Positions 1 to 9,772 of a stretch of DNA of 64,000 nt are shown here, in pieces. The stretch covers positions 45,036,306 through 45,100,305 of the forward strand of contig CM044958.1 in the NCBI GenBank assembly GCA_024516035.1, written 5' to 3'. This DNA comes from Bactericera cockerelli (taxonomy: Eukaryota; Arthropoda; Insecta; Hemiptera; Triozidae). Position 1 is the stretch's first letter. Each line of letters opens with the position of its first letter. The notes beneath the pieces were generated by a model. The model was not told where the DNA came from and searched no databases. It was given only the letters and a program-made list of their open reading frames with translations. The position numbers and the translations under genes are program-made.

Positions 1-565
1 CATACTCAGCGAAAGTTGAAGGGGTATTTTATCATATTTGACATTTTGCCTTCAATTCTCATCAAGTATGCAATTTTAGGTATTTTAAACTAAATTTTAG
101 AGAGAAGTAGTCCAAAATATACGTTTCTGATTCCCGAAAAATTTCCATACCGCCAACAGGAAAGCTCCTTCAAAATGATCGCATAACTTCGATACATGAA
201 GGGGTTTTTTAAAAACAAAAGTTGATTTCAATAGCTCTTAACTAACTATTAAGCATGGACTAGCACAGATTTTTGATGTTTTTATGCCAATTTGGGATAA
301 CGTTTCGCAAGATCTGCCTAATTGCGTTAATTTTTTTGAAATCGCATGCATAGTTTTTGATAACCCAGGTCATTCTTAACCCAGTTGGGTGTCAAAACTG
401 TTTTCCGTTAAAAAGTAACCCTTTATCTAAAATGACAGAAAATGAACTAGAACAGCTTATCTTACAATCTACTAGATCTATCGATAGCACTTTAGTTCAT
501 TCAAATCGGACGTACGGTTCGAAAGATAAGTTCATTCGATTTCTGAAAACATCCAAAATCTCAAA
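1..565 (+). repeat. Dispersed, internally deleted copy of the ~792-bp repeat
   Basis: This matches the tandem unit found at 11019-14283 from its start (CATACTCAGCGAAAG) to within its ORF, then diverges after position 565. Compared with the full unit it lacks roughly 110 bp near position 273. There 'CAGATTTTTGATG' runs directly into 'TTTTTATGCC', and GATG occurs at both edges of the missing segment in full-length units. That suggests a microhomology-mediated deletion. It may extend left of the window. The 71-codon frame at 357-572 is part of the repeat and is not considered a gene. Confidence 0.8.
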
Positions 566-830
566 AAGATGAATATTGAAAGTATGAATAAACAGGGTAC
601 GACAGGGGTCAATCTCATCATCCACACCCCAAATAAAATTAAGGATAGTGAACTTCACATTTCGGTTTTGCGGTAAACTAGGAAATTATTTGCAAACACC
701 GAATACAATATGGTACTAATGGAACGAACCGATATTTTACAATCTCAAAACTGAAGGTTGATTCTTCAACTTAATCTAATTTTAAAGGGTGGTCTAGAAA
801 AATCTTGACGCATGTTAATGGTAGGACATA
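566..830. other. AT-rich spacer, nothing recognised
   Basis: Non-repetitive within the window as far as I can see. There is no open frame of note and no RNA signature. Confidence 0.4.
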
Positions 831-1720
831 TACAGGGTGAGCATAAAGTCTCACCCCACCCCCCGTATCTCGAGAATGGCTGAAAGTACAAGAAAACGCA
901 AAAACCCGTATGCCTTAATTTTTAGGGGGATTAATTTTCAGCCAAAAAAAATTTGCCTACATGGCCCCAGTAAGGCTGGGCATGGTCCAACTATAAAATC
1001 TTAAATAGAATGGTATGTCTTGTGGCATATTGTTTTAAAGGTCTCATTATTAGAAGTTCATTACAACAAATTTTAGTGAGCTACAACTTACCGTTCTTGA
1101 GATGCAGGGTCGAACGTCCTGCGTAATATCCATATATTTTGACCTATAACTGGTTAACCGTAAACTATAGAAAAATGTAATTTGTTGATAATAACTCCTT
1201 ATGACAAGCACTTTCGAAAAAATTATAACTCGACATACTTTGTTGATATTAGTTTCTGGTCGGTTTCGTCAGCCACCCGGACGAAAAGTCCGAAAAAATT
1301 TAACGAAAAAACAAATCCAGTTTTAACTTGTTCGAAAGTTCTTGCGATAAGGAGTTATTATCAACAAATTTTATTTTTCTGGAATTTACGGTCAACGAGT
1401 TATAGGTCAAAATATATGGATATTACGCAGGACGTCCGACCCTGTATCTCGAGAACGGTAAGTTGCAGCACACTGAAATTTGTTGTAATGAACTTCTCTC
1501 TATGGGACCTTTAACACAATATGCTACAAGACATACCATTCTATTTAAGATTTTAAAGTTGGTCCATGCCCAGCCTGACTGGGGCCGTGTAGGCAATTTT
1601 TTTTTGGCTGAAAATTAATCCCCCTAAAAATTAAGAAATACGGGTTTTTTGCGTTTTCTTGTATTTTCAGCCATTCTCGAGATACGGGGGGTGGGGTGAG
1701 ACTTTATGCTCACCCTGTAT
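831..1720. mobile_element. Foldback (palindromic) element with TACAGGGTG ends, ~890 bp
   Basis: The left end TACAGGGTGAGCATAAAG is mirrored by CTTTATGCTCACCCTGTA at the right. Arms of about 400 bp (831 to ~1235 and ~1315-1720) are close to perfect complements. They include a 'CCGTATCTCGAGAA...' stretch, a GGCTGAAAATTAATC stretch and a TATTACGCAGGACG stretch. The central spacer is only about 75 bp. There is no transposase, so the element is non-autonomous. Flanking TA dinucleotides are present but a longer target duplication is not clear. The frame at 1182-1514 spans the centre and right arm and is not a gene. Confidence 0.8.
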
Positions 1721-1887
1721 ACACACATTTCCACAAATAATCAAGAAGCATTTCATCGGGTATCTCTTCGTTTCGTGGTACAAGATATAACTGTTCACGA
1801 GATATGGTTAGAGGTCAGGCGCACGGTTTCTATTACCAAGAAGCTCATACAAAGTTAATAAATTTAAAATTGGACCATCTACAATAC

Positions 1888-1920
<33 letters not shown>

Positions 1921-2449
1921 TCAATAAATAAATATAAATATCCTTCAAAAAAAAAAAAATCTACAATACGTCCCCTACATGTTTGTATGTATGCAAAATT
2001 TCATTGACATTCGTTCGGTAGTTTCTGAGATTTTAGGTGTTGGGTCAAAAAGAACGCCCCGGAAAATATTCCCTTCAAACAAGCATAAACAAATTTTGAA
2101 TACTAGTTCTATTGTTTCTGCGAGGGTTCGAACCCGGGACCTTCCGCATGGCAAGCGAGTTCTTAATCACTGAGATATTCGTGCGTCCATATTATGTCGA
2201 AATAATTTTAAGATAAAAAATATTTGGCTTTTTTGTTTTACTTAATTATTTATTTTCAGATGGCCGTTTCGCCAGTTATGGCATCGTCAGTGAACTAAAG
2301 ACTAGATTTAAAACTAATCATAGAGGGGACTTATTAGCTAACTATAATAAAATCGAGGAACAGGATAATTTCCTCCATTCTCCCTTTAATTTTAATTCTA
2401 ACCGTCTGAATTTAATAAAACATACCTTTTTTACTTTCCTTATCCTATA
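1721..2449. other. Intergenic spacer with poly-T tract and SINE head fragment
   Basis: Contains a ~34-nt T-run near 1886-1919, an A-run near 1950, and the SINE fragment listed separately at 2117-2194. Around 2430-2449 lies a CTTTCCTTATCCTATA motif. This motif also bounds the repeat units at 49.1-50.9 kb. No coding sequence is recognised. Confidence 0.4.
2117..2194 (-). repeat. tRNA-Gly-derived SINE, head fragment (family A)
   Basis: On the minus strand this reads as the tRNA-like head of family A: a D-arm-like CTCAGTG block, then a CGCTTGCCATGCGG anticodon-arm block, then a GTCCCGGGTTCGAACCC B-box. The body of the SINE is absent. Fuller copies are at 5738-6055 and 59713-60014. Confidence 0.65.
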
Positions 2450-4104
2450 TACAGGGTGTCCCACCAAACTTGGACACCTCAAATTACTCGGCCCCTGAAA
2501 GAGTTTTTGAAAAATAAAAAAATCTAAGGTACATGTGCTAATTATGTGGTCTCAATTATGAAATTTTTTTTATACAGGGTGGTTCAAAAGTCAGAAATTA
2601 AGGTGTCAACTTTCGATTTTTAAATGGATCGACCTGAATTTTATTTGATAATTTTACTTCTAAATGATTCCTGAGTACTTTTTTTAACAAAAATATTACA
2701 TACAGGGTGGTTTTTTTTCGATCAATTTTTTTTCTAAATCTTGAATAACTCAAGTTCGGTTAATTTTTTCGATAACAAGAAGAGAATGTGTTTGTGTAAT
2801 GAATACATGCACTTTCAATTGGCATCAAAATTTTATACAGGGTGGTTCACAAGTGAAATAATGACTTGATTTTTTTTAAAACCAAGTTTTTTTAATTTTT
2901 TATTTAGGATTAATAATTCTCGTCTAATTTTACACATTTTTCGTTAGTCATATCGAAAAACAAAACTAAAGTGTTGTACAGAGTGAGACATAATTTTTTT
3001 GTAACATCCTGTATATGGGCAGTCAAAGAGACGCAAAATTAAATATAAAGACTAAATATGCAAGAAAAACTTTGATTTTTAATTATACTAAAAAGTTATG
3101 GTTTTTTAACTAATATTGTCGCATGGACCACCCTGTAGATATTTTCTTAAACTATCATGTAGGTACTCTAAGTTGTATAAAATTCAACGAACACTTCGAA
3201 TCATGTGGGAAAAACAAGTAAAAAACACGAATTTGAAGCCATTTTCAATTTGGTGTCCACACTGAATGATTTTAAAACTTTAAATAAAAAGTAGGTAGGT
3301 GTAGACACAAAATTGAGCATGGCTTTTTGAATTCATTTTTTTTCTTTCAGATTTGGACTCCTCGTTGAATTTTAGACAGTTTCGACAACCCATTTGATGG
3401 TTTAAGAAAATATCTACAGGGTGGTCCATGCGACAATATTAGTTAAAACACCATAACTTTTTAGTTTAATTAAAAATCGAAATTTTTCTTGCATATTTAG
3501 TCTTTATATTTAATTTTGCGTCTCTTTAACTGCCCATATACAGGGTGTTACAAAAAAATTATGTCTCACCCTGTACAACACTTTAGTTTTGTTTTTCGAT
3601 ATGACTAACGAAAAATGTGTAAAATTAGACGAGAATTATTAATCCTAAATAAAAAATAAAAAAAACTCGGTTTTAAAAAAAATCAAGTCATTATTTCACT
3701 TGTGAACCACCTTGTATAAATTTTTTTGATGCCAATCGAAAGTGCGTGTATTCATTACACAAACACATTCTCTTCTTGTTATCGAAAAAATTAACCGAAC
3801 TTGAGATATTCAAGATTTAGAAAAAAAATTGGTCGAAAAATAACCACCCTGTATGTAATATTTTTGTTAAAAAAAGTACTCAGGAATCATTTAGAAGTAA
3901 AATTATCAAATAAAATTCAGGTCGATCCATTTAAAAATCGAAAGTTGACACCTCAATTTCTGACTTTTGAACCACCCTGTATAAATTTTTTTTCATAACT
4001 GGAACCGCATAATTAGCACATGTACCTTAGATTTTTTTATTTTTCAAAAACTCTTTCAGGGGCCGAGTAATTTGAGGTGTCCAAGTTTGGTGGGACACCC
4101 TGTA
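2450..4104. mobile_element. Large foldback element with TACAGGGTG ends, ~1.65 kb
   Basis: Left arm about 2450-3152, right arm about 3400-4104, spacer about 247 bp. The arms are near-perfect reverse complements over ~700 bp. The termini read TACAGGGTGTCCCACC and its complement. The motif TACAGGGTGG recurs inside the left arm near 2573, 2702 and 2835, and in inverted form near 3128. The arm is therefore divided into segments of roughly 125-130 bp, each starting with the terminal motif. No protein-coding capacity is seen. The small frames at 3801-3998 and 4037-4289 are incidental. Confidence 0.85.
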
Positions 4105-4137
4105 TAAAAAGGAAAGTAATGGAATCCCAAAAATTTG

Positions 4138-4330
4138 CCAGCCTCCATGGCGTAACGGTTGTGACTACTGCCCGTAGTCCCAAGTTCAATTCCCGGTTGA
4201 AGCAGACTTTTCGCACAGAAAATTCTATTCCCTCCGAACACGTGAGGCTGACTATTCCGGCCCTAGTGGGTAGCTGGTACAATTCCTAACGAATGGAGGG
4301 TAAAACCCCCATCCTGACTATCTGAAGTCG
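4138..4330 (+). repeat. tRNA-headed SINE (family B) with shared SINE body
   Basis: Begins with a tRNA-like block (GCCTCCATGGCGTAACGG, later AGTTCAATTCCCGG as a B-box-like sequence). A body follows containing GTGAGGCTG, TTCCGGCC, GGGTAGCTG and CGAATGGAGGGTAAAACCC. The body is degenerate compared with the copy at 33966-34260. The same body follows a 5S-rRNA-derived head in family C (6670, 16589, 55190, 58538). Confidence 0.7.
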
Positions 4331-5560
4331 GCAAACGTACAGGATAATTTCCTCCATTCTCCCTTTGTTTTTATTTCTAACGGTCTGAATAAAACACACC
4401 CTTTTTTCATTTATATGAGTTGCATCTGTACTTTGCCTTTGGAGCGTGGTAGGTAGGTATGTCGTATGCCCCTTTGATAATAAAGCCATAAAACACAAGA
4501 GATCTGCACTTTAAAAGCTAAACCAAAATTGATCCTTCATTATTAACAACTTTGACCTTCCCACAGACCCTCCACAGAAGAAGGGAAAATACTGCTATAC
4601 CTACATCTTAGTCCTTGGGTTGTGTGCTCCAGATTGTTGAATGCTATAATAATTCAGAAAGCAATAGGCAATGTTGGTATCATCAAATCAGTTTAACAGA
4701 GAGAGAATAAAATACACTGCCATTTATGGACACAATACTTCCTCGTGAATGGTTGTGGCATTCCCCGTGAAAATTTCGGTTTTTTTTTAAATAACAGAGC
4801 TTAATCATATTTTTTTTTTTTTTTTAATAAAATCAAATTGCATTATTTAAAACGCTGATACGCATATACGTATACAAAATTTCATCATAAAATCGGGTGT
4901 ACCGTTCACGAGATATAAGAGTATAAGAAGAAAAAAAAAAAAAATAGTGGTCAATTACCATGGTCTCTATTACCAAGAACCGCAGTTGCGAAGTTCATGA
5001 ATTTAAAATGGGACCACCTACAGTACGTCTTTTATGTGTGTGCAAAATTTCATAAATATTATCTGTTTAGTAGTGTCTGAGATTTGCGAGTTATAGGGAA
5101 TGTATTTAACAGACCGACAGACAGACACAAAACTAAAGTTGCTCAGGAGGTCCAGAAATATGAAAAAATGACATTGGAGCAAAAAATATATTTTACAATA
5201 CTTCCGATTTCTAATTTTACACATTGCTTGGAAGTAATAAGAAGTTATAAAGTCGGCAAACTGTACAATATAATTTCCTCCATTCTCCCTTTTTTTTTAT
5301 TTCTAACGGTCTGAATTTATTAAAACAGACCCTTTTTATTTATATGACTTGCATCTGTACTTTGCCTGTGGAGCGTGGTAGGTAGGTCGTATGCCCCTTT
5401 GGTAATGAAGCCATAAAATACAAGAGATCTACACTTTTAAACCGAAACCAAATTTGATCCTTTATTATGTATTAACAACTATGACCTTCCCACAGACCCT
5501 CCACAGAAGTAGCGAAAATACTGCTATATGTATACTATTTTCGGGACTCCGTTGTGGCCG
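4330..5560 (-). repeat. Two copies of an unclassified dispersed repeat (inverted relative to 14.3-14.8 kb)
   Basis: The segments near 4330-4760 and 5250-5540 resemble each other and are reverse complements of 6140-6480 and 14281-14780. Shared landmarks are 'CCTCCATTCTCCC', 'TTTCTAACGGTCTGAAT', 'CAAGAGATCT.CACTTT', 'CTTCCCACAGACCCTCCACAGAAG' and 'CACAATACTTCCTCGTGAATGG'. No ORF or terminal repeat was identified. The part at 5100-5140 includes a GACAGACAGACAC run also seen, inverted, near 16170. Confidence 0.6.
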
Positions 5561-5737
5561 CTTGCCATATGTATACATAAATTTGAAGAGAATCGGTTGA
5601 GAACATGGTATTATAGTAAGTTTACTTAGATAGAACAAAAATATATACAGTAATATACAATGAAATTATAAAGAAAAACAAAAGGATTGAGCAAAGATAC
5701 AAGAACAAAAAAAAAGAGAATGAAGTTTAAAAACAGA

Positions 5738-6055
5738 GCGCGCGATTAGCTCAGTGGTTAAGCACTCGCTTGCCATGCGGAAGGTCCCGGGTTCGAACCC
5801 CCGCGCCGACAAAAATTTGTATTCTTAATTTGGTTACAATTGTTTGTAAGGGATACCTTCCGGTGCGCTCGTGTTGACCCAGCACCTAAATAGGAAGTAT
5901 TGTGTCACTTCTCGCCCATCAGAGGGGAGGCATACTACGGGATGGGCAGGCTACAACACAGACCACAAGCGTCTACAGTAGCTCCTGTTTCATGGCTACG
6001 AAATAAAAAAGGCTGTAAAAAACTCATCTTTAAAAAAAAAAAAAAAAAAAAAAAA
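5738..6055 (+). repeat. tRNA-Gly-derived SINE (family A), near full-length copy
   Basis: The head reads GATTAGCTCAGTGGTTAAGC, then CTCGCTTGCCATGCGGAAG, then GGTTCGAACCC. It closely resembles the A-box, anticodon arm and B-box of tRNA-Gly(GCC). A body of ~230 bp follows (GATACCTTCCGGTGCGCTCG, TGTTGACCCAGCACC, CTTCTCGCCCATCAGAG, GGGATGGGCAGGCTACAACA). It ends in a poly(A) run of ~24 nt at 6032-6055. The intact head and A-tail identify a pol-III SINE. The frame at 5900-6133 is inside it and is not a gene. Confidence 0.9.
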
Positions 6056-6130
6056 GTTAATGTCCTACCTAAAGGGCGGAGTTATATATTGCCTGTGGCA
6101 ATCTCTTCCACCCAACCCTTAGAACATTTG
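6056..6130 (-). repeat. LINE-like 3'-end fragment (GATTGCCATAGGCAATAACC type)
   Basis: On the minus strand it reads GGTTGGGTGGAAGAGATTGCC..GGCAATA..., then CGCCCTTTAGGTAGGAC. The same block occurs at 48480-48556 and 50920-50975 (minus) and at ~30020-30080 (plus). At 48.35 kb it is followed by an (ATT)n tail, which suggests the 3' end of a non-LTR retrotransposon. The clade is not determined. Confidence 0.5.
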
Positions 6131-6139
6131 TAAATACAA

Positions 6140-6485
6140 GTGATTCAGTAAAAAAAAATCTCTGATTCTAGCGATAATAAAAGTAGAAAAAATTGAATGT
6201 CATTCACGAGGAAGTATTGTGTCCATAATTGGCAGTGTATTTTATTCTCTTTCTGTACCGATCTGATCATACCAACATTGCCTATTGCTTTCTGAATTAT
6301 TATAGCATTCAACAATCTCGAACTCACAACCAAATGACTAAATAATAGGTACAAGGTACATAGCAGTATTTTCCCTTCTTCTGTGGAGGGTCTGTGGGAA
6401 GGTCATAGTTGTTAACACATAATAAAGGATCAAATTTGGTTTAGGTTTAAAAGTGCAGATCTCTTGTATTGGCCTTCTTATAAAA
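6140..6485. repeat. Unclassified dispersed repeat copy
   Basis: Nearly the same as 14281-14640 (GTGATTCAGTAAAAAA, TCACGAGGAAGTATTGTGTCC, CTTCTGTGGAGGGTCTGTGG) and inverted relative to 4330-4760. No gene. Confidence 0.65.
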
Positions 6486-6509
6486 GGGGATACCTACCAC
6501 GAAATTTAT

Positions 6510-7372
6510 CCGAAGTAATAGTAGGACCTGACTCATCTAACCAAACTTATCGCACATAAAATTTCGTTCCATTAAGTAGATAATGCCTTGATTTAATCAT
6601 TTCATTTCCCTGCCCGAGCAAAGCTATGTTAAGACAATAATATACTTTTCAATTATTTATTTTTTTAAAGGCGACGTTAAACCTCACTTTTAACTGCATG
6701 GTCATATGACGACGGGGGTGTTACCCTCTATTCGCAGGAAACTAAAAAACCGGCTATCCACATAAACCTCACCCAGCCTTTGTTGGGCCGGAATGCCAGC
6801 ATCACGAAGTCTACACCTCGCTGTACCTTGCTCAACTTCGGTGATGCTACAAGAACCGGTCCCTTCAACGCTGGCTCAAAAATCGTTAATGTTCGGTTAA
6901 GTACTATTTTTTCTTTTGCGTGTTCTGCTAAGTATCAAACGCGAAAATGGTTCGTCTAAGTATTGCTGAGTGTGGAAATTTTAGAGACCGGCACTGGTCG
7001 CTTCGCGCTCGGGAATTAGCAGAACGTTAGAATTTTTCAATTATTTTTGAAATGGTTGAGAATTGTAAAAAAAACCGAGAAGTGTGTATCTCTTAAATTG
7101 AAATTGCTAGCAATTGATATAAACCTTATTCAAATCGAACAAACTTTTCTTATGTTCGGCTAAGTCGCAACGCAAAAATGGTTCGGCTAAGTATTGCTGC
7201 GTGAGGATGTGTGTATGTGTGTGTGTACTGTGTGTGTGTGTATGTATGTGTATGTGTGTATGTATGTGTGTGTGTGTGTTTGTGTGTACTGCGTGTGTGT
7301 ATGTATGTGTGTGTACTGTGTGTGTGTACTGTGTGTGTGTACTGTGTGTGTGTAATGTGTGTGTGTATGTGG

Positions 7373-7410
<38 letters not shown>

Positions 7411-7430
7411 ACGGATTAATAATTAGCCGA
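6510..7430. repeat. Duplicated segment with 5S-type SINE and (TG)n microsatellite
   Basis: The sequence from AAGTAATAGTAGGACCTGAC to the (TG)n tract is duplicated at 16431-17166 with high identity. It includes a family C SINE (6670-6866). It also has several GTTCGGCTAAGTA motifs at 6890-7190, mirrored by TACTTAGCCGAAC at 7425-7500, so the block has a loose inverted-repeat structure around the microsatellite at about 7201-7413. The long Cys/Val frames here are translations of (TG)n. Confidence 0.75.
6670..6866 (-). repeat. 5S-rRNA-derived SINE (family C), copy 1
   Basis: Minus strand: the head has ACCGGTTCTTGTAGCATCACC then GAAGTTGAGC, the 5S box-A region. The box-C part is shortened to AGACTTCGTGATGCTGG. 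The body follows: CCGGCCCAACAAAGGCTGGG, TGAGGTTTATGTGGATAGCC, TTTCCTGCGAATAGAGGGTAA. It ends in CGTCGCC plus an A-rich stretch. Confidence 0.75.
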
Positions 7431-8108
7431 ACGCGTAAAAGAAAAATTAATACTTAGCCGAACTTTACACAAATATCCAATACTTAGCCGAACCATGAGA
7501 GGTTCGGCTAATTCCTTTTTCCATTTTCATTGAAAATATAACTTTTTAAGTTTTCTGAGTGGTATTGGCGCATAGAGAATGAGTTGAAGAAATTGTATTA
7601 ATAATTTGTAAAATAAATATTGGATAGTCTTTCTCATTTTACAAAAAAACCCAATAAAATTGATGTTCGTCTAAATATTGATTTTTCTTTTACGTATATT
7701 CTTACGCAGCAATAATTAGACGAACCAAAAATCAGTATCGAAGCTACGGTTTTTTTTTTTTGTTGAAACTTCGTTAATTTTTTTTTTTGTTTCAACTGCT
7801 CGTCCCGACCTCTGGAAGTCCAAGATACTCTTTAAGTGTAATTTTGTATCTGTTTAATCCTGTAATATAATTTATAATTTACATTTATTATGTGTATTGG
7901 AAAATTTCCAGTAAATCTACTTTCTTTACCTCTGCAGCTGGAAAGTAATTCAAATAGAATTCTCGTATAAGTATGAGGATTTGAGGAATAATAAGGCTTT
8001 ACAATAACCTCTACAAGTTGAACATAATTATACACTCAGCGAGTGCTCACTAAATCTACAAGTGGAACGATCCGTGATCATAAATTTTGATTTTGTTTCT
8101 TTTTTTTT
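7431..8108. other. AT-rich spacer, nothing coding recognised
   Basis: Carries scattered (T)n runs and inverted copies of the GTTCGGCTAA motif near 7430-7740. The small frame at 7832-8035 has no recognisable similarity. Confidence 0.4.
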
Positions 8109-8120
8109 TAAAAAAAAAAA

Positions 8121-8376
8121 AGGTGATTGTTTCAAGGACTTTTTTTATTTCTTAGCCATGAAACAGGAGCTACTATAGACCTTTGTGGTTTGTATTAATG
8201 GGCGAGAAGTGACTCATTACTACCCATTTAGGTGCTGGGTCATCACGAGAGCACCGGATGGTATCCCTTACAATCAACTATAACCAAATTTAGAATACAA
8301 TTTTTTGTCGGCTCCAGCGATCGAACCCGCGGACCTTTTGTACGAGTGCTTAGCCACCGAGCTAATCGTGAGCTTG
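8121..8376 (-). repeat. tRNA-Gly-derived SINE (family A), diverged copy
   Basis: Minus orientation with the tail at low coordinates. It carries diverged versions of the family body (GGCGAGAAGTGAC, AGGTGCTGGGTCA). Its head lies at 8325-8376 with a GTTCGATCGC B-box equivalent and a GAGCTAATCG A-box equivalent. More mutated than the copies at 5738 and 59713. Confidence 0.75.
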
Positions 8377-8718
8377 AATTTTTGCATTGATTGTTCTTAA
8401 TATAATTTAGCTACCTCTTTTACCTGAAAAGTGGAATGAATGGAAGAGAAATCTGTTTAGATGAAACACAGCCCAAGCGGAATACCTGGATATGTAGACT
8501 GGATATGTAGAATACAGGAGCGATTCCACATATCCACATTTTTTTTTTTTAATTGGGGTTTTAACGTCGCTTTCAACTATTTAGTTTGAATAATTTGAAA
8601 CCTGCCAGACGAATGATAAATCTTTTTTCACGTGTATGATTCTTTTGCTGCAAGTTAAAAGTGACTACCATATTATAATACTATGCCCAAGAGCGGTACC
8701 AAGTACTCGTACCTAGTT

Positions 8719-9118
8719 ACTATTTTTACTTTTAACGGGTGTATTATACTACTGAATACTATTTTTATTTTTGACTAGTGTATTGTACAGTTAAATACTA
8801 TTTTTGCTTTTGACGGGTGTATTGTACTACTAAATACTATTTTTACTTTTGACGGGTGTATTGTATTACTAAATACCATTTTTACTTTTGACGGGTGTAT
8901 TGTACTACTAAATACTATTTTTACTTTTGACGGGTGTATTGTACAGCTAAATACTATTTTTACTTTTGACAGGTGTATTGTACTACTAAATACTAATTTT
9001 ACTTTTGACGGGTGTATTGTACAGCTAAATACTATTTTTACTTTTGACGGGTGTATTGTACTACTAAATACTATTTTTACTTTTGACGGGTGTATTGTAC
9101 AGCTAAATACTATTTTTA
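8719..9118. repeat. 39-bp minisatellite, about 10 copies
   Basis: The unit contains CTATTTTTACTTTTGACGGG then TGTATTGTACTACTAAAT. The measured spacing between successive TGACGGGTGT motifs is 39 bp. Variants alternate ACTACT and ACAGCT. The first copies are diverged (TTAACGGG, TTGACTAG) and later ones nearly identical. It abuts the inverted ~792-bp repeats at 9119. Confidence 0.9.
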
Positions 9119-9582
9119 CACTGAGAAAAATGAAATTTAAAAATGTACGTAGAAAAAATTTAAGTTTTAAATACCTAAAATTGCATACTAGATGAGCATT
9201 GAAGGCAAAATGTCAAATATAATAAAATACCCCTTCAACTTTCGCTGAGTATGCAAACAAGTGGTTCCAAATGCTTGGTAAGGCTTTATTCACCACTGCC
9301 TATCTTCAGTTCAAATTTGAAAGAAATCCTTAAAAAAGAGGTTATATGTCGACATGTTTTGCTTAGGATTTGACTCGATCTGAGATTTTGGATGTTTTCA
9401 GAAATCGAATGAACTTATCTTTCGAACCGTACGTCCGATTTGAATGAACTAAAGTGTTATCGATAGATCTAGTAGATTTTAAGATAAGCTGTTCTCGTTC
9501 ATTTTCTGTCATTTTACATAAAGGGTTACTTTTTAATGGAAAACACTTTTGACGCACAACTGGGTTAAGAATGGCCTGGTTT

Positions 9583-9772
9583 ATCTAATACAACTTCTCA
9601 CTTTTCTGTTTATACTGATTAACATAGAGAGGTTAGTTGATGGCATGGATATTCAGAACTATTACCTGCTGATGAGAGCAAATAAGCTCGAAACAGCTGT
9701 CCAGGTATGTTCTGATATTCATGTACATCTAATACAACTTCTCACTTTTCTGTTTATACTGATATACTGATT
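9583..9772 (+). mobile_element. Small hammerhead-bearing insertion with 37-bp direct repeats
   Basis: It interrupts the repeat sequence GGCCTGGGTTATCAAAAA found uninterrupted near 10560. It starts and ends with the same 37-bp sequence (9583-9619 and 9727-9763: ATCTAATACAACTTCTCAC... ending in TATACTGAT), with 107 bp between that hold the ribozyme. It therefore equals about 1.25 copies of a 144-bp monomer. This is the arrangement expected when a tandem or circular ribozyme-bearing RNA is reverse-transcribed, as described for retrozymes and the pseudo-LTRs of Penelope-like elements. Sequences like the 37-mer also occur near 58443-58482 and 60805-60835 without a ribozyme. Confidence 0.7.
9644..9723 (+). 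ncRNA. Type I hammerhead self-cleaving ribozyme
   Basis: All core elements are present in order. CTGATGA is at 9669-9675. Stem II is GAGC/GCTC (9676-9679 with 9686-9689) with an AAATAA loop. GAA is at 9690-9692. Stem III is very short, ACA/TGT (9693-9695 with 9698-9700), with a two-base GC loop. The U16.1-H17 pair is T9700-C9701, so predicted cleavage is between 9701 and 9702. Stem I begins with six pairs (9663-9668 with 9702-9707). It continues past an internal loop into a further ~14 pairs (9644-9658 with 9710-9723, one bulged base). The palindromic ACAGCTGT could let two copies act as a dimer. Confidence 0.9.

Noticed and set aside
5738..5810. Possible genuine tRNA-Gly gene
   Set aside because: The acceptor stem does not close, and the sequence continues into a repeated SINE body with poly(A); several other copies exist.
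7201..7426. Overlapping Cys/Val-rich open frames
   Set aside because: Pure translation of a (TG)n microsatellite; no other coding signal.
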